A stretch of 64,000 nucleotides of DNA from CAWCCP01 sp963701245 (GCA_963701245.1 OY969576.1:806001-870000); one strand, 5' to 3'; shown: positions 8,394 to 18,118, numbered from the stretch's first letter. Notes: a model not told the origin generated them from the sequence alone. Translations and numbers: made by a program.

Positions 8394-8636
8394 ATGGGCG
8401 TTCGCTATTCATACGATGATTTCACTACTAAAGGTCACGGCGTTATTGAAGGCTACTTTGGTAACGGTCGCACTAGATACACCGGGAAGAAGAGTACAAA
8501 GCGTCGAGTGAAAAAATCTCCGGAACCTACACATACAGCCTCGAATCACAAAAAGAACGTAGACGAGGCATATAACCACTTGATGCAGATCAAACGAGCC
8601 AGTCAGTATTCGCGAAACAACCCCTCAGATAAATAG
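8394..8636 (+). CDS. Hypothetical small basic protein
   Basis: This 80-residue lysine/arginine-rich protein (TGKKSTKRRVKKSPEP near residues 28-44) has no recognised family. The charge suggests nucleic-acid or envelope-polymer binding. A run of T precedes the ATG and no ribosome site is visible. Confidence 0.5.
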   Translation: MGVRYSYDDFTTKGHGVIEGYFGNGRTRYTGKKSTKRRVKKSPEPTHTASNHKKNVDEAYNHLMQIKRASQYSRNNPSDK

Positions 8637-8942
8637 CAAACATCTAAAATAAAACTGATGCGCTTAACGGTAATTAAGTAATCATTAATCGCTTATAAAA
8701 AATAAAAGGCTTATGTTACCTCGCAAGGCACGCAAGTCTTTCAGAATTAAGTATACAAAAACAAGGCAAAAACCTAAATTAAACTAAATATTCATTGTCA
8801 GGGAGACCCTTATACTCAAGAGGCAGTGGGAGACCTCATATAGTAAGTCAATAGTTTTAGCATCATCTTATTCCCCAAAGCTGAGATACCTCCATCCGGT
8901 CGGCTATTTCTTAAGTAATAGTTTTGTGTTTAAATAAACTTT
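8637..8942. other. Intergenic stretch with repeat copy 2
   Basis: It holds the second copy of the 26-base repeat (8807-8832). A very short reading frame starts at ATG 8713 (24 basic residues, MLPRKARKSF...), after a weak AAAGG. I cannot tell whether that peptide is real. Nothing else is seen. Confidence 0.4.
8807..8832 (+). repeat. 26-base direct repeat, copy 2
   Basis: An exact match to 6123-6148, about 2.68 kb away and in the same orientation. Flanking bases differ on both sides. Confidence 0.7.
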
Positions 8943-9455
8943 ATGACAGACGTAAGCTCATCGGAAGCCTTCAAAGGTTTACAGGCCTTGGTGGTTGAAG
9001 ACAGCGATATAAAGTATGGAAGTATCGAACGACTACTGGGTGAGGCAAGTGTTCTTGTTGTCGGGAGACTGGCAACTATGGCGGCAGTAAGGCACGAGTT
9101 GAACGGGTATACACCCGAAGGCACGGGAATGCTAAATGCAGCGAATGTCTTCTTTGTTGACGGTAATATAGCTACTAACTCAGATAATGGTCGCGATGGT
9201 AACGGAATACTCGTGGCATTTGTGGAAAGAGGTATCGCGTACCCAGCTAGATACGTCATAGAACGTAGAGACCGCTATCCTGAACAGTTACCCGGCCTTG
9301 CATTCGGGTGCTCCAGAGACCCAGGAGACGCAGCCTATGCCCAGGCAGTTCTTGATTACAACCTCTACCCAACAGCTCCCGACGCGCGACAAGAATTAGG
9401 ACGTATGCTAGCAATAGCTGCTGAGCTATTGCCTGCTAGTGGGAGCACTACCTGA
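8943..9455 (+). CDS. Response-regulator receiver-like protein
   Basis: This 170-residue product looks like a lone, diverged CheY-type receiver. Acidic residues lie after strand 1 (ALVVEDSDIKYG near residues 15-26) and a candidate phospho-acceptor lies in VFFVDGNIATNSDNGRDG near 68-85. No output domain and no adjacent kinase are present. The last 30 codons overlap the minus-strand end of the IS110 transposase, so the true C-terminus may have been altered by that insertion. Confidence 0.5.
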   Translation: MTDVSSSEAFKGLQALVVEDSDIKYGSIERLLGEASVLVVGRLATMAAVRHELNGYTPEGTGMLNAANVFFVDGNIATNSDNGRDGNGILVAFVERGIAYPARYVIERRDRYPEQLPGLAFGCSRDPGDAAYAQAVLDYNLYPTAPDARQELGRMLAIAAELLPASGSTT

Positions 9456-10444
9456 GGCGCGGCACCTTCTACTATCCAAAATGCAGCGTCGTAATCTGTG
9501 TCACTTAACCACACAGCTCGAACAATGGTCGCCATCTTTCGAGCAACGACAATAACTGCTACGGTGTAGCTCTTACCCTCAGCTCGTTTCTTGTCGTACA
9601 GTGCCTTGAAGTACGGATCGTACCTTCTAGCGATGCTGGCTGAGATGAACAAGGATCGTCGCAAATAGCTTGACCCACGCTTGGTCAATCTGCCGGTACT
9701 GTTCAGAGTATGACCGCTCTGGCGTATCTTCGGGTCTAACCCGGAGTAGGCAATGAATGCTTTAGCTGTCGTAAAGCGGCCCATGTTTTGCACTTCGCCA
9801 ATGAGACTGGCGGCAATATACGGCCCAACGCCAGGTATGGTTTGTAGCCTTCGCATGAGGTCTGGGGGTGCACTGGCGGCCGTGTCGGCAATGAATTGTT
9901 TGCGAGCTAGAGCAAACTGCTGCTGTATTGCGTTTAGTAATTTCTGAGCATCCGTGGTCAGCTCATCCGCAAGCACGCTCTCAATATGTCGCTGGTAGCG
10001 CTTGACCGAACCAGCTAGATCGCCCAGTCGTTGCTGTGCTCTGGCGGAATATCTGGTCGTTCGGTATGGCTCCGGCGTATGTATCCTGCCTTCGCCACGA
10101 AGACCTAACCGGGCGATGAGTATGGCGTCTGTTTTGTCGGTCTTCATCCCTCGCACTGAGCTCTTTATGCCTTGCTTGGTCAGTAGCGGATTGTATACCC
10201 GGCACGGTACGCCGGTTGCGTCACAGGCATCGAGCAAAGGATGGTGGTAACAGCCGGTCGCCTCAACCACACAGGTAAGTTCGTCATGCACATAATGGCT
10301 ATTGACGGTTAAAAGAAGTGTGGCAATGTCTGTCACGTTGTTCGGCACCTTATCCGACCAGATCACCGTGCCGATACCTTGCTCACTGACCAACGCAATG
10401 TCTAAAGTTTGTTTGCTGACGTCGCACCCTAGAAAATACCGCAT
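9365..10444 (-). CDS. IS110 family transposase
   Basis: This 359-residue protein carries the RuvC-like DEDD domain of IS110 (GCDVSK near residue 8, VVEATG near 60, KTDKTDA near 105) and the Transposase_20 domain (IPGVGPYIAASLIGEVQNM near 205, AYSGLDP near 235, with the catalytic serine). These enzymes cut and join DNA guided by a structured bridge RNA. The last residues after about 325 read antisense through the 3' part of the receiver gene, so the natural stop may lie outside the element or have been lost. No terminal inverted repeats are expected for this family. Confidence 0.93.
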   Translation of the reverse strand: MRYFLGCDVSKQTLDIALVSEQGIGTVIWSDKVPNNVTDIATLLLTVNSHYVHDELTCVVEATGCYHHPLLDACDATGVPCRVYNPLLTKQGIKSSVRGMKTDKTDAILIARLGLRGEGRIHTPEPYRTTRYSARAQQRLGDLAGSVKRYQRHIESVLADELTTDAQKLLNAIQQQFALARKQFIADTAASAPPDLMRRLQTIPGVGPYIAASLIGEVQNMGRFTTAKAFIAYSGLDPKIRQSGHTLNSTGRLTKRGSSYLRRSLFISASIARRYDPYFKALYDKKRAEGKSYTVAVIVVARKMATIVRAVWLSDTDYDAAFWIVEGAAPQVVLPLAGNSSAAIASIRPNSCRASGAVG

Positions 10445-10856
10445 GAATTACACTCCTCCGGCCACAAATTGGCCCCAGGTTAACTTTGCTGAATACGGGT
10501 ATGGTGGCAACACTTCCCCAAAGAAGGTGCACAGCGGTACAATAGCCTTGTTCCTTATGGACTGTAGAAATGCCTCGGCAGGTATGTGTTCTGTAGTACT
10601 ATTCACGCTCAGAACAGATACGAAACTGTCGAGGTTTTCTCAATAACCTCATAATTGATTGTTACCAGCTGATGTTAGGAAGCGATACTCTCCCGCGCGA
10701 GATAACACCACGAAGGCATTTCCCAAGGTCGACTAGATCGTCCTCCATACCACCAACATTGTAACCCCGGCTACCGAAGTAAGGGGTTGTGTTTACGATA
10801 CAAGGTATAACCCAACGAATCGATGCTTTTATCAACTCTTAGAGTAAAATAAGCCT
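10445..10856. ncRNA. Non-coding end of the IS110 element, candidate bridge RNA
   Basis: The 412 bases upstream of the transposase start carry no convincing gene. IS110-group elements encode their bridge RNA in the non-coding end upstream of the transposase, so a candidate would be transcribed on the minus strand from part of 10445-10740. I did not resolve loops or the element edge. The placement rests on family knowledge, not on a drawn structure. Confidence 0.35.
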
Positions 10857-11606
10857 ATGTTCCCTAGAGAGCATTTTCGTCACTATTTTAATCAACTTCC
10901 GTCAAACAACTCCACCTTGAAGAGTGCACTTGTTGGAGCCTTAATTGGTTCGGCAGCAACGTTTGTATTATTGCTTTTACATGATTTCATTAAATCTATT
11001 AAAGAAAGAAGGTCTACTCACCTTAATTCTTTGGTCAAGTTGCAAGTCGAATTGCTATTAGATGGAGAGACCATCAACGAAAACTTACAAGCTATTCCTG
11101 ATTTTATCGAATCACTTAAACGGCTCGTGCCGTATCTTCATGTACTCGGAACATTTGGTATTAACCTCGACCACTTGCAAGAGCTTCACAACTTAGACCT
11201 CAACAACCATATACTTACGTACCAAATACACACTAGAAAACTCAATAAAGATGTCAGTGCAACACAGAGAAATTACGACGAACTCAAGGCAGGACTTCTG
11301 AGCGGCGACGTCAAACGTCAAAAGATGTTTGCTGATAATGCGCCGCAATTTATAAAGTGGCTGGATCAATTAGTGGTGGCCTTAAAGTTACATCTTAAAG
11401 AATTAGACAGGCTAAGCGCAGAGGTTCGTTTACACCTTCAAAAAGATGCAAGCTGGGTGAGAAGACAGAAGATGAAGTTTTTGAAAAACCCCAAGCTAAA
11501 CGAATATGAAATCAAAGCCGAGATTAAAAAAGTACACATCGAAAGAGATCAAAGCGAACAGGAGGACAAAGACAGAGTTTCTAAGATCAGAAAAACCGAT
11601 AAGTAA
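10857..11606 (+). CDS. Membrane-anchored coiled-coil protein
   Basis: This 249-residue protein has a transmembrane helix near residues 23-42 (SALVGALIGSAATFVLLLLH), then a long helical, charged cytoplasmic part. No family is recognised. It overlaps the next gene by one base (TAATG), so the two are translationally coupled. A TAAAAT -10 (10845-10850) lies six bases before the ATG. The context of uncharacterised gene pairs next to HEPN-like genes suggests a defence or stress cargo, which is inference. Confidence 0.6.
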   Translation: MFPREHFRHYFNQLPSNNSTLKSALVGALIGSAATFVLLLLHDFIKSIKERRSTHLNSLVKLQVELLLDGETINENLQAIPDFIESLKRLVPYLHVLGTFGINLDHLQELHNLDLNNHILTYQIHTRKLNKDVSATQRNYDELKAGLLSGDVKRQKMFADNAPQFIKWLDQLVVALKLHLKELDRLSAEVRLHLQKDASWVRRQKMKFLKNPKLNEYEIKAEIKKVHIERDQSEQEDKDRVSKIRKTDK

Positions 11607-12553
11607 TGAGCGCCAAAATATTCAACGAATATGACGAATGCGAAGTATGTCAAAGTTTTGATATGAAGCCTGCTAATGTGTCAGCTATAGAGGAACACTT
11701 ATTCGACGTGCACTCTCAGAAAGGTGTTGCACTATACGTCTGCTCAAGAAAAGCGGGTTTTCGGGCTGTATTTTTAAACCTTTATGACCTAACAAAACCA
11801 TACCATGAGCCAAACTTTGACAGAGACCTCAAGCTAGACTTTTATGCGAAATCCTGGGAGATGTTAACTTGTCGAGCTTTGCTTGACTCCAATATTTCCG
11901 TAGGCGCTAATACTGTTCAGGCCGGTCCAGACTATGCTACGGAGCAAGGTTATATCGAGTGCATAAATGTGGAGCCGGAAAAAGATTACGTGCCACAGGT
12001 AACTAAACCAGGAGCTGCTATTATGCTTGAAGTTCCCGAGACTGCAATCCAGTTAAGGATTACGAATGGCTTTGACAAAAAATCCCAAGCCTTTAAACGA
12101 TACATCAACAGAGGCATGATTGATTCTATAAAGCCTAGAATCATAGCAATAAATTATGCCAGAGCCCATGAAATGGCATGGACAGATGATAATGAACTAT
12201 CCGACAACTACGTTCTGCGAAGCTTATTCGGCATGGGGCCTCAGCAAATGGTCACAGGCTCCGGACACGAGCCACAAGAATTTAAAGTTTCGTTTCAGCC
12301 CGTAATTACAAAAGGTGAGGATATTGAAGTACCTTCGGACTATTTCTTAACTGATAAATATAAGCATATATCAGCGGTAGTTTATTCAAATCACCATATC
12401 AATAGCGATAAAAGCTTTGATATATCCATTGTTAACAACCCTTGTGCAGAGATTCCAGTATCTTTAGAGGAATTCTCGGCTATTAATAGGATTCTTGCTG
12501 ACATAAAAGCCTCTACGCTAACTAGGACTCCCCGAGCAAACTTAGGTGTATAG
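11606..12553 (+). CDS. Hypothetical protein with N-terminal zinc-finger-like motif
   Basis: This 315-residue protein begins with a CEVC pair near residues 12-15, followed by HLFDVH about 15 residues later. This is a C2H2-like spacing that may bind zinc. The rest is unrecognised. It is coupled to the membrane protein at 10857-11606 by a one-base overlap and probably works with it. Confidence 0.55.
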   Translation: MSAKIFNEYDECEVCQSFDMKPANVSAIEEHLFDVHSQKGVALYVCSRKAGFRAVFLNLYDLTKPYHEPNFDRDLKLDFYAKSWEMLTCRALLDSNISVGANTVQAGPDYATEQGYIECINVEPEKDYVPQVTKPGAAIMLEVPETAIQLRITNGFDKKSQAFKRYINRGMIDSIKPRIIAINYARAHEMAWTDDNELSDNYVLRSLFGMGPQQMVTGSGHEPQEFKVSFQPVITKGEDIEVPSDYFLTDKYKHISAVVYSNHHINSDKSFDISIVNNPCAEIPVSLEEFSAINRILADIKASTLTRTPRANLGV

Positions 12554-12558
12554 CACCG

Positions 12559-13026
12559 TTAAGATATACTAAATTCGTTTTCAACGGCCTGCATTAAGTC
12601 ACGATAATATTGGTCAACGATAAAGTAAAATCTACCATTCTTATCGAAGCCTAGTGCCGGATCCTTGTCCCCAAACATATATATTGTGCCTGATTTTCTT
12701 ACCCAATATTCATGCGCAAGGCCACATCGAAAAATATTGTAAATATTGTGCTGTCCTAGCAGTGTGCTGTACTGTGATCCCAGCTTCTCAAAAAATGTAT
12801 CAAAATTACGTTTGCTGCCTGAATATTTATTTAATTCTTTCCCAAAAAATTCTGTATAACACAACAAAGCTAATGCGCACATAAGATTGCCGCCTCCCAT
12901 AGGCAGATTAAACGTTCTTGCAGCCAATCTATATAAACTATTCTCGGACAGTGCAGCCAATCCAATTTCACGGTCTATGTCGGCCTTGATAAAGTCAATT
13001 GCGTCTTTTGATACAGCGGGCTTCAT
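12559..13026 (-). CDS. HEPN-like protein (candidate RNase)
   Basis: This 155-residue helical protein contains FRCGLAHEYW near residues 100-110, an R-x4-H arrangement of the kind that forms the active site in HEPN ribonucleases. It overlaps the upstream gene by four bases (ATGA), so the two are coupled. HEPN proteins are common in abortive-infection and toxin-antitoxin systems. Assignment rests on the motif and helical character only. Confidence 0.5.
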   Translation of the reverse strand: MKPAVSKDAIDFIKADIDREIGLAALSENSLYRLAARTFNLPMGGGNLMCALALLCYTEFFGKELNKYSGSKRNFDTFFEKLGSQYSTLLGQHNIYNIFRCGLAHEYWVRKSGTIYMFGDKDPALGFDKNGRFYFIVDQYYRDLMQAVENEFSIS

Positions 13027-13622
13027 ATTTTATCCGTACTTCTTACGGACACTAGTCTATTAAGCGCTTCAGAATAATCGTAGTCGTTTTTTACAATTTT
13101 GGCGTATTTGCTGCACATTTCCTGTGTGATTTTAATGTAAAATTCTTCGATTTCTTGAAGGTCACTATCTATAACGTGAGTATCTGGAAAGCTTTCAAAT
13201 ATTTCCTTAGTGCTCCAGTCATCCTGATGTGCAATACCCTTGTTAATAAAGTCCTCGTAATGGGAATATACTGTTTCAAATTTAGCTCCCTCAGTTTTAG
13301 CCCTATCTGGTTCTAAGAATTTCGTAAACTTTTGTAGGGATCGTTTGCCGCGCCTATCGGTTAGCCGTCGTATTGCAAGAGCGAAACATTGTAGTGACAT
13401 TCCATTGATACGAAATATTAATTCTGACCAGGCTTTCTTATCGTGCGCATCAACGCTCTTGAGCAGCTCTAAATATGCATAGGCTTCTTCTAAATTGAAA
13501 GCTATCTTGTAAAGAAAATCTCGTATCTCATCTTGATCAGACCTATTCACTTCGTCTTTGAACTGGAATACTTGAGCGTACGCTTCCTCACCATCTCCTC
13601 GCTTATGGATACCGTCGCTCAT
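13023..13622 (-). CDS. Helical partner of the HEPN-like protein
   Basis: This 199-residue, mostly helical protein resembles the AbiU2/HEPN-associated style of sequence (LYKIAFNLEEAYAYLELL, then CFALAIRRLTDRRG near residues 78-92). The RRLTDRRGKRS segment could be RNA- or DNA-binding. It is the upstream member of a two-gene unit with 12559-13026 and may be its antitoxin or partner. Family membership is unproven. Confidence 0.45.
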   Translation of the reverse strand: MSDGIHKRGDGEEAYAQVFQFKDEVNRSDQDEIRDFLYKIAFNLEEAYAYLELLKSVDAHDKKAWSELIFRINGMSLQCFALAIRRLTDRRGKRSLQKFTKFLEPDRAKTEGAKFETVYSHYEDFINKGIAHQDDWSTKEIFESFPDTHVIDSDLQEIEEFYIKITQEMCSKYAKIVKNDYDYSEALNRLVSVRSTDKI

Positions 13623-13668
13623 CTTTTTATTTTACATCCATCACCTGTAGATTGTTAAAATAGTAATT

Positions 13669-14106
13669 GTGGTAAACAGAAGGCAACAAGGTCGTAAGGC
13701 ATGGCTGATAACCTGGGATTGGATGGGCGATCATACGGCTGTTCCTGATGATGAAATCGTTGCCGCTATCCTTCATCCACTGACAAGCTCAAAAACGGTC
13801 AAGCACATAATGGAATTGCTATATGCAGCGCGTGAATATGCGCCGATAGATAAACTTAACGCACTTCATAGTAATCCATATCCTGCCAAATATAATTTGG
13901 TTAACGTTGAACAAAAGCTCAAAGGTGGTGAGATTTGGCATCAAAGAGTTCCCCAAGAAGGACAAATCTATTGTGGGCACAACCCCTGGCTTTACGCAAG
14001 ATGTGTGGATGATCTGAGATTAAAAGATCCACTAGATCCCGACGCAGGGCTTGTATGGAAAGAGCGCGATTACCCGAGAACTATCAGGTATGGCTTCGAT
14101 GACTGA
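13669..14106 (+). CDS. Hypothetical protein
   Basis: This 145-residue protein starts with GTG eight bases after a TAAAAT -10-like sequence. It has a basic N-terminus (VNRRQQGRKAWLITWDW), a central HPLTSSKTVKHIMELLYAA segment, and a CGHNPWLYARC motif. It is unrecognised. It is divergent from the HEPN-like pair, with a 46-base gap between starts. Confidence 0.5.
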   Translation: MVNRRQQGRKAWLITWDWMGDHTAVPDDEIVAAILHPLTSSKTVKHIMELLYAAREYAPIDKLNALHSNPYPAKYNLVNVEQKLKGGEIWHQRVPQEGQIYCGHNPWLYARCVDDLRLKDPLDPDAGLVWKERDYPRTIRYGFDD

Positions 14107-14112
14107 GCAAAC

Positions 14113-14748
14113 CTACTCACCACTCGCTCGGGCATGGAAGTCCTTTATTTCTTTAACTGCTCTTTGTATTTCAGGGTCGGTGCTGTTCGGATCGTATATT
14201 AGCTCACCAATTATCTCAACAGTTTCATCATCCTTTGTATGCTCAATTTTACGTTCTAGGTATCCAATCAAAAGCCTATACAGTCGTAACGGATCAATAT
14301 TACGACCATCCTTAGCTAATAAATCTCCGATTTCTTGCTCTTCTTCTGAGGTCATAAAAATTGCAACCTGTAATCCAAGGTTATCAACACCTAGTGTTAC
14401 AAACTCATCATTGTGCAGGAAGATATCCCTGTACGCGTTCCATTCCGTATACGGCAATGCCATACCAAGTTCTTCCATGAGTTCTTGCGGAACACGCCCT
14501 TCACCGGTAGCTACCACCTCTACAATTGGCAAGACGATCCGTACCATCGGGAAGAAGCCAATTTTATTATCGGCTTTTTTATTATGATCTTCGATGCATT
14601 GTATAATCGGGCCAACATCGTTTTTAAGCCTGTTCAAGATAGCCTGCAAGTATTCTTTTCTACGAATAGTCTTAACCACATAGGTTGCACCTCGTGGTTG
14701 ATTTTTAACTAATCCATTCAGTGAGTATGTTCGTGCTTGACTAGTCAT
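14113..14748 (-). CDS. Hypothetical protein
   Basis: This 211-residue acidic, helical protein has no recognised family. Residues near 120-140 (VDNLGLQVAIFMTSEEEQE) and the C-terminal RAVKEIKDFHARA are the most ordered-looking parts. It lies downstream of 14781-15371 on the same strand with a 32-base gap and ends seven bases from the convergent gene at 13669-14106. Confidence 0.5.
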   Translation of the reverse strand: MTSQARTYSLNGLVKNQPRGATYVVKTIRRKEYLQAILNRLKNDVGPIIQCIEDHNKKADNKIGFFPMVRIVLPIVEVVATGEGRVPQELMEELGMALPYTEWNAYRDIFLHNDEFVTLGVDNLGLQVAIFMTSEEEQEIGDLLAKDGRNIDPLRLYRLLIGYLERKIEHTKDDETVEIIGELIYDPNSTDPEIQRAVKEIKDFHARASGE

Positions 14749-14780
14749 ATATATTTTTATATCACCTATTCATCATTAGG

Positions 14781-15371
14781 TTAAGTTTTTGGTTTCACCC
14801 TTGTTGGAGGTTTAGTGATTTCAACACCTCGACTGCTAAACCCAATATTCATCTCGTAGTGTTGTCCGGTAGCATCTTGAAATCTTATCTTAATGTTTTT
14901 AGCTTCAGTACTTACGCCACCTCCGTCTGAGTTGAACTGCGACCAAAAATTATCATAAGGTGCGTTGCTTGCTTCACCGTTTACGAAGTAATTCACACCC
15001 ACCATCCTCTCTTCTTCCGGAGCTAGAACATTATTGCCATCTTCAAGATTAAAGATAAATTTACAGGTCCTGCTATCTTGGCTAAACTCGTACTTTTCGA
15101 TCGTCACACCAATAGCTGCCCCTATACCGATGTTTTGTATCTTAATCCTCTTTTGTCCTGGTGAGTTATGAAAATAAAGCATCGGGGTTGGTAATAGCTG
15201 TAAATCTTTTTGGATAACCGTTACTTTTCTGATTCTATAAGTTTCAATTGTGTACCAGACCAATACAATAAAGCCAAGTACAATTACTATGTCATTTACG
15301 GAACTAAAGTGCATATGTTTAATGTGCTCGAAAAAGGACACAGGCTTAGGATTACATATAGTTTTCGGCAT
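14781..15371 (-). CDS. Membrane-anchored hypothetical protein
   Basis: This 196-residue protein has one transmembrane helix near residues 24-42 (VNDIVIVLGFIVLVWYTIE), followed by a beta-rich domain with IKIQNIGIGAAIGVTIEKYE. It is unrecognised. It lies 23 bases downstream of the coupling ATPase gene and is probably in the same operon. Confidence 0.55.
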   Translation of the reverse strand: MPKTICNPKPVSFFEHIKHMHFSSVNDIVIVLGFIVLVWYTIETYRIRKVTVIQKDLQLLPTPMLYFHNSPGQKRIKIQNIGIGAAIGVTIEKYEFSQDSRTCKFIFNLEDGNNVLAPEEERMVGVNYFVNGEASNAPYDNFWSQFNSDGGGVSTEAKNIKIRFQDATGQHYEMNIGFSSRGVEITKPPTRVKPKT

Positions 15372-15394
15372 AAACTAATTATATAATATTACCT

Positions 15395-18118
15395 CTATAC
15401 GTCATGCATCTTTTTACTCTTGATAAGCTTCGAATCTTCATCTTTATCATTACTGTGCCTCTTCACCATTTGACTATCAAATAGTGACTCCATATGCGAT
15501 TCAACTATTTTCACTGGCGTCCCATACTTCTTCCGACTGTACACGATGGTCTTATTTCTAGCTTCAGCTGATCCTATTACGTCTAGAGGAATTGTCTGTC
15601 CTGAAAATGCGTCCTCGCTCTCGTCATTTGTTACCTTCATGTAGAAGTGGTAAGGCGCAAGATTTACGATATCTCCTTTTTCTACTACTGGCCGCATATG
15701 GGGTAGGATGAAATCTTCATCTTCAGGGCTTCCCCTAAAGGCTACTACCGTTCCGGCATTCCCGGCCACAACTTTGTATATGTTTATATCCTCAATTTGA
15801 GCCACATTTTGGTGAGAGATTATTAGAGATACGTGGAACTTACGGCCTTCGCTTACAATCTCGGCAAACTGCGGAGTAGCGAAATTTTGAAATTCATCGA
15901 CGTAAACAAAGAAATCGCGACGTTCACTCTCCGGGATCTTGACTCGCTGATAGGCTGCCATCCAGATAAATGATGTAAGTATAGTGCCAAAGAAAAAGCT
16001 TTGATCTTCTCCTATGTCCCCCTTACTCAAATTAGCCAACAAGATCTTTCCTCCATCCATTATTTCCGAAATTCGCAGCGTACTTTTTTCCTGAAGCAAT
16101 ATATGCCGGCTCATCTTGGTTGTAATAAAATGCCCGAGCCGGTGCGTAATCGGTGAGGTTGCTTTAGATATCTGCATCTTACCCATAAGTGAAAATTCAC
16201 TATTCCAGAACTGTTTCAGTACCGGATCCTTTATCGTAGATGCAGCTGTTTTCTGAAACTGCGTATTCGTAAGTAGCCGTTGCAGCGTATAAAGGCTTGG
16301 GTTTGGGAGCTGCAGCGATGTCATAGTAGCACTGCGTAAAACGTGCTCCATCCTTGGTCCCCATTGCTCTTTGTCAGCAAGTTTTTTAAAAACCGACAAC
16401 ACTGCTGATGTTATCCATTCGTTCTTATCGTCTTCGTTCGCAAACTCAATGCCCGGATCAAGGATATTCAGGCCAACTGGATACTCCCGGTCAGATGGAT
16501 CAAATACCACGACATCTTTTCGCCGATGCTCCGGTATGATAGCTAGCAGTTCGTGAAAAAGATCACCGTGCGGATCAAGTACTGCCAGACCCTTACCATT
16601 CATCATATCCTGGTATATTGCACTTTTAAGCATTGTGGTTTTACCCATACCAGTTTTCCCGATAACATAGGTGTGCTTCTGGCGTTGCTGTAATGTGACG
16701 CCAATCGGCGATGCTTGTCCGCCATATGTGTTAGCTCCGAGTATGACGTCGAAAGTAACATCTTTGGTTTTCTGGGATATCGGAGAAGGTAGATCGCGGC
16801 TACGGCTTTTAAGTAGCCCCTCGGTTTTAGCCATTTCAGTATTGGGAAAGTGGTACAAATCAGATAATTCAGAGCCTGATACTATTGATCCGTATGAAAA
16901 TAAGTTTGGTGTCAATAATCGCTTTTGAAAACGGCTAAATAGCCTATCAAAATGATTTCTAGATATCAGCGGTAAGGGCCCTCTAGATATGAAGGATTGG
17001 TACGGAGTTGAGTACATGTGATAGGCCGATATAAGTGCGTCCCTTCTTTTATCAATAGCTTCATCAGAGTCAGCAGCCACTAATACGCGGAGTGAAATTT
17101 CGAATAAACCTTGATCTAACTTGTCTTTTACAGCACCGGCCATTTCTTGTTCGTATAAATCTGATGGATCACGTCGATTACGATTACTATCAAAAAACGG
17201 GATATCGTTTCGATGAGTATCGGCAAACAGAGCAATTGCAGCTAACATAATCTTTAACGCTGCCAAGGTCACCCAAATAGGTAGTAACAAACATATCCAA
17301 ACGGCCCGTGGTAAACCAAAAGTCCTTCTACCCAATTCCGGTCCAAGCATGTCCCCGCTTGCGATTACTCTGCGTATGCGACTAGCGCGTTGCGATGCCC
17401 GCATGTGCGATGATCTACGAAACGGTGTAACGACAAGTTGTATGGCAACAAGTTCATCTTCGTCAAGTTTTGTCATATGTCCCGCAAAATAGGCAAAGGG
17501 ATCATGTTCTTCGAGAGCTTTATGATCCTTGAGAGGAAAAGCAAATTCTTGGCTTAATTTTAGCTCTGTAATGCCAATACGCCTGGTGCTAATGGAGGTC
17601 ATATAGTCTTCCACTTCTCTAATCTTCATTGCCGGCAAAAAAGATAATAAACTGCGTTTTATCTGTTCGACTTCATCACCTGGCACCACCATGATGTATC
17701 GTATGCCTTCGTTAATTGTCCCAACCAGTTCGAGCGAATATAACTTTTTGCGACCTGCTAATCTGTCTGCAAAGCTGTAGTATTTGTTCTGGCCTCTGAG
17801 TAAAAGGTGCAGCTGCTCAGTCGCGTAAGCCGATTTGCTCAGATCCCACGGGAATGCAAGTTCAAGAAAAACAAGTGAAGGGTTTAACTCTTTGTGAGTA
17901 GATTTTCGATATACGAATGCAATAAGAACCGGAAATCTTCGAAATAATGAGATTGCGATAAGGCAAACGAGCAATACGGACACTGCAAGTAAGTACAACC
18001 AACCCAAAGCAACCACTAATGTCCAGAAATTATTGAGATGGAAACTCTGGATTGGGTGAACTGGTAAGTTCAGGATCTCATTAATGAAACGCTGCATAAG
18101 TGGGTTGATTTCTCCCAC
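15395..18118 (-). CDS. VirD4/TraG-like conjugation coupling ATPase
   Basis: This 907-residue membrane protein has hydrophobic segments near residues 30-60 and 285-310, a Walker A GKTGMGKTT near 488-496, a Walker B-like VYVDEFQNF near 737-745, and a TraM-recognition-like C-terminal region. Such proteins of the HerA/FtsK superfamily feed DNA into type IV secretion channels. No other secretion component is seen here, so the element would need a channel encoded elsewhere. It fits with the replication-relaxation gene and the recombinase as the mobility set of this element. Confidence 0.8.
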   Translation of the reverse strand: MGEINPLMQRFINEILNLPVHPIQSFHLNNFWTLVVALGWLYLLAVSVLLVCLIAISLFRRFPVLIAFVYRKSTHKELNPSLVFLELAFPWDLSKSAYATEQLHLLLRGQNKYYSFADRLAGRKKLYSLELVGTINEGIRYIMVVPGDEVEQIKRSLLSFLPAMKIREVEDYMTSISTRRIGITELKLSQEFAFPLKDHKALEEHDPFAYFAGHMTKLDEDELVAIQLVVTPFRRSSHMRASQRASRIRRVIASGDMLGPELGRRTFGLPRAVWICLLLPIWVTLAALKIMLAAIALFADTHRNDIPFFDSNRNRRDPSDLYEQEMAGAVKDKLDQGLFEISLRVLVAADSDEAIDKRRDALISAYHMYSTPYQSFISRGPLPLISRNHFDRLFSRFQKRLLTPNLFSYGSIVSGSELSDLYHFPNTEMAKTEGLLKSRSRDLPSPISQKTKDVTFDVILGANTYGGQASPIGVTLQQRQKHTYVIGKTGMGKTTMLKSAIYQDMMNGKGLAVLDPHGDLFHELLAIIPEHRRKDVVVFDPSDREYPVGLNILDPGIEFANEDDKNEWITSAVLSVFKKLADKEQWGPRMEHVLRSATMTSLQLPNPSLYTLQRLLTNTQFQKTAASTIKDPVLKQFWNSEFSLMGKMQISKATSPITHRLGHFITTKMSRHILLQEKSTLRISEIMDGGKILLANLSKGDIGEDQSFFFGTILTSFIWMAAYQRVKIPESERRDFFVYVDEFQNFATPQFAEIVSEGRKFHVSLIISHQNVAQIEDINIYKVVAGNAGTVVAFRGSPEDEDFILPHMRPVVEKGDIVNLAPYHFYMKVTNDESEDAFSGQTIPLDVIGSAEARNKTIVYSRKKYGTPVKIVESHMESLFDSQMVKRHSNDKDEDSKLIKSKKMHDV

